Assembly: GCA_002281005.1 (NCBI GenBank)
Contig: NCFD01000029.1
Coordinates: 1 to 8,802, forward strand
DNA: 8,802 nt
Source of the DNA: Acidocella sp. 35-58-6
Lineage (GTDB): Bacteria; Pseudomonadota; Alphaproteobacteria; Acetobacterales; Acetobacteraceae
Direction of reading: 5' to 3'
A model generated the notes under the pieces. The model ran no database searches. It worked only from the letters and a program-made list of their open reading frames with translations, and was not told where the DNA came from. Below, one piece after another: positions 1-6,057 of the stretch. The translations under genes and the position numbers were made by a program. The stretch's first letter is position 1, and each line of letters opens with the position of its first letter.

Positions 1-10
1 CTTCCGATCT
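1..10. other. Probable Illumina adapter remnant at the contig end
   Basis: The window opens with CTTCCGATCT, which is identical to the last ten bases of the common Illumina adapter ending (GCTCTTCCGATCT). Its position at the very first base, with the adapter's own 3' end abutting the insert, is what an untrimmed read end would leave in an assembly. The following base (11) onwards reads cleanly as argJ. Chance identity of a specified 10-mer at a specified position is about one in a million, although many such motifs could have been noticed. The three codons these bases contribute to argJ (Ser-Asp-Leu) should not be trusted. Confidence 0.8.
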
Positions 11-152
11 TGAAACACCAGTTGTTGCCCATATGAAGGGCCGTGAGATTGAAATCGACGTTGATATCGGTTTGGGCACGGGACGGGCTACCGTTTGGAC
101 CTGTGATCTGACCCACGGATATATCGACATCAACGGCAGTTACCGTAGCTAA
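1..152 (+). CDS. argJ: Bifunctional ornithine acetyltransferase / N-acetylglutamate synthase, C-terminal end (partial)
   Basis: Partial gene cut by the left edge; 49 codons remain (codons begin at base 3), ending in TAA at 150-152. ArgJ transfers the acetyl group of N-acetylornithine to glutamate, recycling it in the cyclic arginine pathway; members that also use acetyl-CoA make N-acetylglutamate as well. The tail shows the family's typical ending: MKGREIEIDVDIGLG, then ATVWTCDLTHGYIDING and a final SYRS. The CDLT-x-x-Y-I-x-I-N pattern is the well conserved C-terminus of the beta chain. The catalytic threonine at the self-cleavage site lies outside the window, so whether the gene is mono- or bifunctional cannot be told. 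The first three residues probably come from adapter sequence. It converges on pdxH with an 18-bp gap. Confidence 0.9.
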   Translation, partial: SDLETPVVAHMKGREIEIDVDIGLGTGRATVWTCDLTHGYIDINGSYRS

Positions 153-170
153 ATACGGGGCTTTTCCTGG

Positions 171-193
171 TTATGGGTACAGTTTACCCGTAA
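171..193 (+). terminator. Weak hairpin between the convergent argJ and pdxH genes
   Basis: TTATGGGTA (171-179) can pair with TACCCGTAA (185-193) around a 5-nt loop, nine pairs with one U-G wobble in the + strand RNA (an A-C mismatch in the - strand RNA). It sits 18 bp after the argJ stop and contains the pdxH stop codon. No run of T follows it on either strand, so it is only a candidate for ending argJ transcription. A smaller 5-bp stem, CCGTA/TACGG at 143-158, surrounds the argJ stop codon. Confidence 0.25.
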
Positions 194-758
194 TCCATTC
201 ATTGCCGTCTCGCGTATACGTGGTGCGTTCATGCAGACGATATTTAACATCCTGCCAAAATTCTAAATAGTCTGGCGTGACCCGCCATCCTGACCAAAAC
301 GGTGGCCGCGGAATTGTATCGCCCGGGAATTTGGCCTCGAATTCCTCGAATTTGGCCTCAAAAGTCTCGCGGTCCGGCAAAGGTTTTGATTGAGCCGAAG
401 CCCAGGCACCGATCCGGGAACCGCGGGGACGAGAGGCGTAGTACTCGTCAGCCTGAGCATCTGAAACCAAAGAAATTGTGCCCTCAATTCGGACCTGCCG
501 ATGCAGTGTTTTCCAATAAAACAGTAAAGCCGCATGAGGGTTCTGTCTAAGCTCTTGAGATTTGCGGGATTCCAGGTTCGTGTAAAATACAAAGCCCTTA
601 TCATCCCAGGCCTTCAAAAGCACGGTCCGGGCGGCTGGTTTACCCTCGGCGGAAGCTGTCGCCAAAATCATCGCGTTAGGGTCGTTTGGTTCAGATGATT
701 CCGCCTCAGTTAGCCAGTCACCAAATGTAACAAAGGGATCATTTTTAACTTGTTTCAC
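171..758 (-). CDS. pdxH: Pyridoxine/pyridoxamine 5'-phosphate oxidase
   Basis: FMN-dependent cytosolic oxidase that converts pyridoxine or pyridoxamine 5'-phosphate to pyridoxal 5'-phosphate (PLP) with O2, in the PLP synthesis and salvage pathway. With a GTG start at 758 it has 195 residues. Family motifs are in order: SEPNDPNAM (22-30), FMN-binding RTVLLK and FVFYTNLESRKSQEL (44-70), RQVRIEG (88-94), SRPRGSRIGAWAS (109-121), PPFWSGWRVTP and EFWQ (152-169), and the substrate-binding RLHER (174-178), whose Arg and His match the active-site pair of E. coli PdxH. The C-terminus, WITGKLYP, is typical. I chose GTG 758 because GGAGAG lies 7 nt upstream; a longer reading from GTG 791 adds 11 residues but has no good ribosome binding site. 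It diverges from fabI. Its coding is visibly less GC-rich than ppdK. Confidence 0.93.
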   Translation of the reverse strand: MKQVKNDPFVTFGDWLTEAESSEPNDPNAMILATASAEGKPAARTVLLKAWDDKGFVFYTNLESRKSQELRQNPHAALLFYWKTLHRQVRIEGTISLVSDAQADEYYASRPRGSRIGAWASAQSKPLPDRETFEAKFEEFEAKFPGDTIPRPPFWSGWRVTPDYLEFWQDVKYRLHERTTYTRDGNEWITGKLYP

Positions 759-765
759 AGCGAAG

Positions 766-771
766 CTCTCC
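766..771 (-). promoter_or_regulatory. Ribosome binding site that favours the pdxH start at 758
   Basis: On the - strand, GGAGAG is followed by 7 nt and then GTG (758-756). The alternative in-frame GTG at 791 has no comparable purine-rich element at the right distance. This is the basis for preferring the shorter PdxH. Confidence 0.6.
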
Positions 772-844
772 AAAGCGAAATTTCGTAGCACTTGATCGCA
801 TGAGATACTCTATGCCACCACCATATCACTTATCTAACGCCACT

Positions 845-851
845 AAGGAGA
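845..851 (+). promoter_or_regulatory. Ribosome binding site that sets the fabI start at 860
   Basis: AAGGAGA, 8 nt before ATG 860. It rules against the earlier in-frame ATG at 800 and is stronger than the purine stretch before the later in-frame ATG at 905. Confidence 0.75.
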
Positions 852-859
852 GAGACCCC

Positions 860-1702
860 ATGCCTGATACCGCATCCCAGATATCACCACCGAAGGGGAC
901 TCTCATGCAGGGCAAACGCGGATTGATCATGGGTGTTGCCAATAACCGCTCCATAGCCTGGGCCATTGCCCAAGCGGTGGCAGCGCAAGGCGGTGAGGTG
1001 GCATTTACCTACCAGGGCGAGGCGTTGGAGCGCCGGGTGCGGCCTTTGGCGGAGTCGGTCGGTTCTGATGTTGTGCTGCCATGCGATGTCAGCAGTGACG
1101 CGGCGATGGATGAAACCTTTGCAGCGATCAAGGAAAAATGGGGAAAAATTGACTTTCTCGTGCACGCCATTGGGTTTGCCGACAAAAATTTTCTCCGTGG
1201 CCGGTATATTGATACCCCTCGATCGGCGTTTTTGCAGGCTTTGGATATTTCATGCTTCTCCTTTACGGCGGTTGGCCAGCGGGCAGCGGCGCTTATGCCT
1301 GATGGTGGCGCCCTTCTCACGCTCTCATATCTCGGTGCTGAGCGTGTGGTGCCGCATTATAATGTCATGGGTGTGGCCAAGGCGGCATTGGAGGCTTCTG
1401 TGCGTTACATGGCGGCAGATTTAGGCCCGAATCAGATTAGGGTTAATGCAATCAGCGCCGGGCCGATCAAGACCTTGGCTGCCAGCGGTATCGGCGATTT
1501 CAGCTATATCATGAAATGGAACAAGTATAATTCGCCGCTGGAGCGCAACGTGGAACTTGAGGAGGTAGGTGGCGCAGGACTTTATATGCTCTCGGACCTC
1601 TCAAAAGGTGTAACCGGCGAGGTCCACCATGTGGATTGCGGCTATCACACGGTGGGAATGAAGAACCCGAACGCACCAGACATCGCGGTTGCCAGCGATT
1701 AA
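860..1702 (+). CDS. fabI: Enoyl-[acyl-carrier-protein] reductase (NADH), FabI type
   Basis: Reduces the trans-2 double bond of enoyl-ACP with NADH, the last step of each elongation round in type II fatty acid synthesis; a cytosolic tetramer and the target of triclosan-like inhibitors. The 280-residue protein is a divergent short-chain dehydrogenase. The nucleotide-binding loop GVANNRSIAWAIA is at 25-37, HAIGFA at 102-107 (including the Gly whose change gives triclosan resistance in E. coli FabI), and the catalytic set is Tyr157, Tyr167 and Lys174, with the FabI spacing Y-x6-K. SAGPIKTLAASGI (199-211) is the substrate-loop segment, and the end GYHTVGMKNPNAPDI is usual for alphaproteobacterial FabI. 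The start at ATG 860 follows a strong AAGGAGA; the 15 residues before MQGKRGLIMG are a normal-length N-terminal tail. It lies 46 bp before accA on the same strand, a plausible fatty-acid operon. Confidence 0.96.
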   Translation: MPDTASQISPPKGTLMQGKRGLIMGVANNRSIAWAIAQAVAAQGGEVAFTYQGEALERRVRPLAESVGSDVVLPCDVSSDAAMDETFAAIKEKWGKIDFLVHAIGFADKNFLRGRYIDTPRSAFLQALDISCFSFTAVGQRAAALMPDGGALLTLSYLGAERVVPHYNVMGVAKAALEASVRYMAADLGPNQIRVNAISAGPIKTLAASGIGDFSYIMKWNKYNSPLERNVELEEVGGAGLYMLSDLSKGVTGEVHHVDCGYHTVGMKNPNAPDIAVASD

Positions 1703-1748
1703 GCGCCTGGGTTCCCTCAACAGCTTTATGTGGTAAACGCCCAGTCTC

Positions 1749-2705
1749 ATGCGCCAATATCTGGAATTTGAAAAACCCGTCGCCGAGCTCGAAAGCAAAA
1801 TCGAGGAACTGCGGCGGATGACCTCTCCCGGCGAGATTAATATTGCCGATGAGGTGCACCGGCTTTCGGATAAGGCCGATAAGCAACTACGTGCTCTGTA
1901 TGCCAAGCTCACCCCTTGGCAGAAGACGCTGGTAGCGCGTCATGCTGACCGGCCCAAGGCGGCGGCTGTTATCGCGGCGTTGATCGAGGATTTTATTCCG
2001 CTTGCCGGCGACCGTGCCTTTGCCGATGATGCCGCCATTATCGGCGGCATGGGGCGGTTTCGTGGGACACCGGTGATGGTGATAGGCACCGAAAAGGGCA
2101 CCGACACCGAAACCCGGATTAAGCATAATTTTGGCATGGCGCGGCCTGAGGGCTACCGCAAGGCGCATCGGTTGATGGAACTGGCCGGCCGGTTTGGCTT
2201 ACCAATTTTGACCTTTGTCGATACGTCCGGCGCTTTTCCGGGCATTGATGCTGAAGCACGCGGCCAGGCGGAGGCGATTGCGCGCGGGATAGAGGTTTGT
2301 CTCAGTGCGCCGGTGCCGCTGATTGCTTCGATTATCGGTGAAGGCGGTTCGGGTGGCGCGATTGCGTTGGCGGCCGGTAACACGGTGCTGATGTTTGAAC
2401 ACGCCATTTACTCGGTCATTTCGCCGGAAGGCTGCGCTTCAATTTTATGGCGCGATGCCGCTCAAGCGCCGTTGGCGGCCGAGGCTATGCGAATTACCGC
2501 GCAGGATTTGAAGAGGCTCGGGCTAATTGACGAAATTGTACCCGAACCGATGGGTGGCGCCCAACGCGACCCTAATCAGGCGCTGGCGAGCCTGGCCGAT
2601 GCCATTGCGCTGGCGTTAGCACCACTGAAACCGATGACCGCCGAAGCACTGAAGGCACGTCGGCGCGAGAAGTTCCTCGCGATGGGTAAATTAGGCCTGG
2701 TTTGA
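1749..2705 (+). CDS. accA: Acetyl-CoA carboxylase carboxyltransferase, alpha subunit
   Basis: With AccD (not in this window) it forms the carboxyltransferase that moves CO2 from biotin-carboxyl carrier protein to acetyl-CoA, giving malonyl-CoA, the committed step of fatty acid synthesis. Its 318 residues match the family's length. The start MRQYLEFEKPVAELESKIEE is the usual helical N-terminus. Conserved blocks are GTEKGTDTETRIKHNFGM (113-130) with PEGYRKA, FVDTSGAFPGIDAEARGQAE (156-175), the glycine-rich oxyanion-hole loop GEGGSGGAIALA (197-208) and PEGCASILWRD (226-236). All are intact. No clear Shine-Dalgarno element precedes ATG 1749, but the N-terminus fits the family so well that the start is probably right. 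It is likely cotranscribed with fabI; its last 15 bp overlap the convergent membrane-protein gene. Confidence 0.96.
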   Translation: MRQYLEFEKPVAELESKIEELRRMTSPGEINIADEVHRLSDKADKQLRALYAKLTPWQKTLVARHADRPKAAAVIAALIEDFIPLAGDRAFADDAAIIGGMGRFRGTPVMVIGTEKGTDTETRIKHNFGMARPEGYRKAHRLMELAGRFGLPILTFVDTSGAFPGIDAEARGQAEAIARGIEVCLSAPVPLIASIIGEGGSGGAIALAAGNTVLMFEHAIYSVISPEGCASILWRDAAQAPLAAEAMRITAQDLKRLGLIDEIVPEPMGGAQRDPNQALASLADAIALALAPLKPMTAEALKARRREKFLAMGKLGLV

Positions 2706-3083
2706 AGTCTGGTAACGGCCTGTTTTCAGGCTGATCCAGGTGAACAGGCCGAAAGCCACGCCCAATACCCCATACGTCCCATTATAATTCACCACGGCCG
2801 CCACGCCGATGCCGATGGCGAGAGCCGCCAGCAACCGGCGCCCAAGAATGAAAGCGAGGAGCCCTAGGGCGAGCGCGATCCAGCCAAATGCATGAAAATA
2901 CTGCATTTTTAATACCACATCTCGGGGGCCGCAAAACCCGGGGGCGTTGGCGGCGGCGCAAATGCCCACCGTGGCACGCGGCACAATGGCCAGTTGCCGG
3001 AACATGATGGCGCTGCCGCCAATCGCCATGGCGAGCACGGCATAAAGACCATCCGTGCCATTGAACCTGTTTGTCTCCGCCAT
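2691..3083 (-). CDS. Small four-helix membrane protein of unknown function
   Basis: I do not recognise this 130-residue protein. The start at ATG 3083 is supported by AAGGAGA 7 nt upstream; a longer in-frame reading to 3155 adds 24 polar residues and would run to within a few bases of the glyQ start. Four hydrophobic stretches are visible: about 10-28, 63-80, 82-99 and 103-118. Between the first and second is a polar loop of some 35 residues with Cys42 and Cys51, which could form a disulfide if this loop faces the periplasm. RR at 82-83 separates helices 2 and 3. There is no signal peptide separate from the first helix and no catalytic motif I can name. It diverges from glyQ across 77 bp and overlaps the accA tail by 15 bp. 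That it is a real gene follows from the strong ribosome binding site and the coherent helix pattern. Confidence 0.75.
   Translation of the reverse strand: MAETNRFNGTDGLYAVLAMAIGGSAIMFRQLAIVPRATVGICAAANAPGFCGPRDVVLKMQYFHAFGWIALALGLLAFILGRRLLAALAIGIGVAAVVNYNGTYGVLGVAFGLFTWISLKTGRYQTSNQA
2716..2751 (+). terminator. 9-bp inverted repeat just after accA, possible transcript end
   Basis: CGGCCTGTT (2716-2724) and AACAGGCCG (2743-2751) are perfect inverted repeats around an 18-nt centre, starting 11 bp after the accA stop. In the + strand RNA this is a GC-rich hairpin at the right place to end or protect the fabI-accA message, but no T run follows. On the - strand it lies inside the 3' end of the membrane-protein coding region, so it could also be a chance product of that coding sequence. 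Confidence 0.35.
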
Positions 3084-3160
3084 GCTCTTGTCTCCTTGCT
3101 CTGAGGCCGCTGGGGCCGTATTGCTGCGCCGCGCCACAACAACAATTTCACACACGGTTC
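3084..3160. promoter_or_regulatory. Divergent gap between the membrane-protein gene and glyQ
   Basis: These 77 bp must hold, or overlap, the promoter of the glyQ-glyS-ppdK operon and that of the divergent membrane-protein gene. The best + strand match is TTGCTC (3096-3101), 17 bp, TATTGC (3119-3124), only three of six consensus bases in each box, so I do not claim it. The left end carries the membrane-protein ribosome binding site (AAGGAGA on -, 3097-3091). The right end, 3134-3156, is an A/C-rich stretch with little scope for structure. No riboswitch or T-box fold is apparent. Confidence 0.4.
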
Positions 3161-4039
3161 ATGACAGAGCACGCACCTAACGCCAAGCCACAGAGCTTCC
3201 AGGAGATCATCCTCACCTTGCACGCCTTCTGGGCGCGGCAAGGCTGCGTGATTTTGCAACCCTATGACGTGGAAATGGGGGCTGGCACCTTTCACCCGGC
3301 CACCACGTTGCGTGCTTTGGGGCCAAAGCCTTGGTCCGCCGCCTATGTGCAGCCCTCGCGCCGGCCTTCGGATGGCCGCTATGGTGAGAACCCGAACCGC
3401 TTGCAGCATTATTATCAGTACCAGGTGATCGTGAAGCCAAGCCCGGCGGCGGCGCAGGATTTGCTGTTGCAGAGCTATCAGGCGATCGGGCTGGATTTGA
3501 ACAATCATGATTTCCGCTTCGTCGAGGATGACTGGGAAAGCCCGACCCTGGGCGCCTGGGGGCTGGGCTGGGAGGTCTGGTGCGATGGCATGGAGGTGGG
3601 GCAATTCACCTATTTCCAGCAGGTGGGCGGTATTGCGGTGGATCTGCCGAGCTTTGAGATGACCTACGGGCTGGAGCGCCTGGCCATGTATGTGCAGGGC
3701 GTTGAAAATGTTTATGACCTGGATTTCAACGGCGCTGGCGTAACCTATGGTGACGTGTTCCTGCGGGCCGAGCGTGAATATTCCGCCCATAATTTTGAAT
3801 TTGCTAACACGGATATGCTGATCCGGCATTTTTCCGATGCTGAGACTGAATGCGCTGCGCTGGTGAGCCATAAATTGGCGCTGCCGGCGTATGACCAGTG
3901 CATCAAGGCCAGCCATTTGTTCAATTTGCTGGATGCGCGGGGCGTGATCTCGGTGGCGGAGCGGGCCTCCTACATTGGCCGAGTGCGGGCGCTGGCGAAG
4001 GCGTGTGCCGAAACCTGGGTCGCCGGGGAGGCTGCGTGA
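3161..4039 (+). CDS. glyQ: Glycyl-tRNA synthetase, alpha subunit
   Basis: Catalytic alpha chain of the bacterial alpha2-beta2 glycyl-tRNA synthetase, which activates glycine with ATP and charges tRNA-Gly in the cytosol. It has 292 residues, the family's usual length. The class II core is complete: [20 protein letters not shown] (12-31), [20 protein letters not shown] (33-52), the motif 2 region [19 protein letters not shown] (62-80) with QHYYQYQVI, a glycine-site block around [20 protein letters not shown] (131-150), and motif 3 [12 protein letters not shown] (166-177). I start it at ATG 3161, where the protein begins [16 protein letters not shown]; earlier in-frame starts would run through the divergent gene's start. 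There is no clear Shine-Dalgarno element before it. Its stop overlaps the glyS start as TGATG, which suggests coupled translation for equal subunit amounts. Confidence 0.97.
   Translation: MTEHAPNAKPQSFQEIILTLHAFWARQGCVILQPYDVEMGAGTFHPATTLRALGPKPWSAAYVQPSRRPSDGRYGENPNRLQHYYQYQVIVKPSPAAAQDLLLQSYQAIGLDLNNHDFRFVEDDWESPTLGAWGLGWEVWCDGMEVGQFTYFQQVGGIAVDLPSFEMTYGLERLAMYVQGVENVYDLDFNGAGVTYGDVFLRAEREYSAHNFEFANTDMLIRHFSDAETECAALVSHKLALPAYDQCIKASHLFNLLDARGVISVAERASYIGRVRALAKACAETWVAGEAA
4027..4031 (+). promoter_or_regulatory. Ribosome binding site that sets the glyS start at 4039
   Basis: GGAGG, 7 nt before ATG 4039 and inside the end of glyQ. It rejects the longer in-frame reading from 3898, which would overlap glyQ by 142 bp. 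Confidence 0.7.
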
Positions 4040-6042
4040 TGGCTGAGTTTTTTATCGAGCTATTTTCGGAAGAAATTCCGGCGCGGATGCAAACGGGAGC
4101 AGCGGCTGAACTGGCGCGAATTTGCGGTACAGTGCTGGCGGATTTGCAAATCAGCGATGTGCGGACATTCTGCGGCCCGCGTCGGATAGCCCTGGCGGCG
4201 ACGGTGACGGCTGAAAAGCCCGGCGGCGTGATTGAAGCACGGGGGCCGCGTGAAACCGCGCCAGAGGCTGCACTCGCAGGGTTTTTGGGCAAATATAAAG
4301 CCAGCCGCGATGAGGTGGTGACAGAAGGCGGATTTTTCCTGCTGCGGCGCAATGAGTCAGCGGTGGCGGCAGCGGATTTGATCGCATCGGCCTTGCCGGG
4401 GGCTCTGGCAAAATTCTCCTGGCCAAAATCCATGCGCTGGGGCCAAAGCGGTGATTTTACCTGGGTACGGCCACTGCGGCGGATAGTGTGTCTACTGGAT
4501 GGCGCGGTGGTGCCTATTACGTTGGGGCCGTTGACGGCAAGTAATGAGACCGAGGGGCACCGCTTTATGGCCCCCGGTGCGTTTAGCGTGACTTCGGCGG
4601 CGGATTGGCAGGCGAAGTTGCGCGCGCGCAAGGTGATCGCCGACCAGGCCGAGCGCCGAGCATTGGTGATTGAGGGGCTGAACGCTGTGGCTGCTCAAGC
4701 TGGTCTGACCGTGGCGGAAGATGCCGGGCTGGTGGATGAAGTGACCGGGCTGGTCGAATGGCCGGCGGTGCTGCTGGGCAAAATTGACGCTGATTTCATG
4801 AGCCTGCCGCCGGAAGTGCGGGAACTTTCGATGAAGGTGAACCAGCGTTATTTCGCGCTGCGCGACGCGGCGGGCCAACCGGCCCCTTATTTTGCCTTTG
4901 CAGCGAATATTGAAGCCCGTGATGGAGGTGCGGCGATTATCGCGGGCAATGAGCGGGTGTTGCGGGCACGGCTTTCCGATGCGCGACATTTCTGGGAATT
5001 GGACCTGAAAACACCGCTGGATGCGTTGTTGCCGAAATTAGCCAAAATCACTTTCCACGCGAAAATTGGCACGCAATTAGAGCGTTCTGAGAGAATTGCG
5101 GCTTTGGCAGAAAAAATAGCCTTGGCGCTAGGGGCTGATGCGTCGCAAGCGGATGCTGCAAAAACCGCCGGGCGTTTGTGCAAGGCTGATCTTGTTACCG
5201 GCATGGTTGGCGAATTTCCTGAGCTGCAAGGTATCATGGGTGGTTATTACGCCGGGCGGATGGACAACGGCAGCGTCATCGGCCCCGCCATCAAAACTCA
5301 CTACCAGCCCAAAGGCCCCTCTGATGCGGTGCCAACCGGCATTGTGGCGGTCAGTGTCGCGCTGGCGGATAAGCTTGATACGCTCATCCAGTTTTTCCAA
5401 ATTGGCGAAAAGCCTACCGGCTCAGGTGACCCCTACGCGCTGCGACGGGCGGCGTTGGGTGTGACTCGGATTATTTTGGAAAATGATCTTAACCTGCCGC
5501 TGAGAACTTTCATCTGCAATGATGAGTTGTTCGCGTTCATCATCGAACGCCTGCGAGTAAAACTGCGTGGTGAGGGCCAACGGTTTGATGTGCTGGATGC
5601 CGTTTTGGCGGCGGGAACGGACGATAATTTGGTGCGTGTGATGCAGCGCGTGAACGCGGTTTCGGCATTTTTGGCGACCGAGGACGGCGCCAATTTGCTC
5701 ATCGCTTACCGCCGGGCGGCGAATATTCTGCGGATTGAAGATGCCAAGGACGGCCCGCACAAGGCTGAACCTGTGCTCGGCCCGCTGCCGCTGCCGGAGG
5801 AGGAACAGTTGCGCGATATGCTGGCGTTTCTGGCGGGCGAGACGGTTAATGACTTCCGTGATGGTAATTTTGCACGCGCCATGGCGGCATTTTCAAAGTT
5901 GCGTACTTTGGTGGACGCCTTTTTTGATAAAGTAACCGTCAACGACCCGGTGCCCCAAATACGCCAGAATCGTTTGCGATTGCTCGCCCAACTGCGCGAT
6001 ACCATGCACCAAATTGCTGATTTTTCTAAGATTGAAGGCTGA
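4039..6042 (+). CDS. glyS: Glycyl-tRNA synthetase, beta subunit
   Basis: Beta chain of the alpha2-beta2 glycyl-tRNA synthetase; it binds and positions tRNA-Gly for the alpha subunit. The 667 residues are near the usual length of about 690. The N-terminal ELFSEEIPARM (7-17) is the family's signature. The middle has an HD-like domain, with AKIGTQLERSERI (341-353) and CKADLVTGMVGEFPELQGIM (381-400) followed by GGYYA. SGDPYALRRAALGVTRI (462-478) comes next, and the C-terminal anticodon-binding region ends in FFDKVTVNDPVPQIRQNRL (628-646). Nothing is missing or shifted. The start overlaps the glyQ stop; many alphaproteobacteria have an extra small gene between the two, absent here (from memory). 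ppdK follows after 15 bp. Confidence 0.97.
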   Translation: MAEFFIELFSEEIPARMQTGAAAELARICGTVLADLQISDVRTFCGPRRIALAATVTAEKPGGVIEARGPRETAPEAALAGFLGKYKASRDEVVTEGGFFLLRRNESAVAAADLIASALPGALAKFSWPKSMRWGQSGDFTWVRPLRRIVCLLDGAVVPITLGPLTASNETEGHRFMAPGAFSVTSAADWQAKLRARKVIADQAERRALVIEGLNAVAAQAGLTVAEDAGLVDEVTGLVEWPAVLLGKIDADFMSLPPEVRELSMKVNQRYFALRDAAGQPAPYFAFAANIEARDGGAAIIAGNERVLRARLSDARHFWELDLKTPLDALLPKLAKITFHAKIGTQLERSERIAALAEKIALALGADASQADAAKTAGRLCKADLVTGMVGEFPELQGIMGGYYAGRMDNGSVIGPAIKTHYQPKGPSDAVPTGIVAVSVALADKLDTLIQFFQIGEKPTGSGDPYALRRAALGVTRIILENDLNLPLRTFICNDELFAFIIERLRVKLRGEGQRFDVLDAVLAAGTDDNLVRVMQRVNAVSAFLATEDGANLLIAYRRAANILRIEDAKDGPHKAEPVLGPLPLPEEEQLRDMLAFLAGETVNDFRDGNFARAMAAFSKLRTLVDAFFDKVTVNDPVPQIRQNRLRLLAQLRDTMHQIADFSKIEG

Positions 6043-6057
6043 GGAGCTTTATTTGCC

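Larger units (their letters stand above)
759..859. promoter_or_regulatory. Divergent pdxH/fabI intergenic region
   Basis: The 101 bp between the two divergent starts should hold the promoters of both pdxH (-) and fabI (+), because no upstream gene on either strand could carry them. I read it on both strands and found no convincing -35/-10 pair with 16-18 bp spacing and no clear operator palindrome. The call therefore rests on gene layout alone. The fabI ribosome binding site is at its right end. Confidence 0.4.

Noticed and set aside
800..859. N-terminal extension of FabI from ATG 800
   Set aside because: The extra 20 residues do not resemble FabI N-termini, and the AAGGAGA before ATG 860 fixes the start there.
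3096..3124. Possible glyQ promoter TTGCTC-17 bp-TATTGC
   Set aside because: Only three of six consensus bases match in each box, and such matches are frequent by chance. The spacing is right, so it is recorded here but not called.
3141..3154. AACAATTTCACACA matches the E. coli lac leader / M13 reverse-primer region
   Set aside because: The match stops after 14 bases, no vector sequence surrounds it, and both sides read as native genes with correct spacing. I take it as coincidence in an A/C-rich leader.
2909..3916. A 335-codon open frame on the - strand opposite glyQ
   Set aside because: It lies antisense to glyQ, whose family motifs are complete, and runs through the membrane-protein gene in another frame. 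Its translation has no recognisable motif; long antisense frames are common in GC-rich coding.
3898..4038. N-terminal extension of GlyS from ATG 3898
   Set aside because: It would overlap the conserved end of glyQ in another frame. GGAGG before ATG 4039 and the ELFSEEIPARM start identify the true N-terminus.
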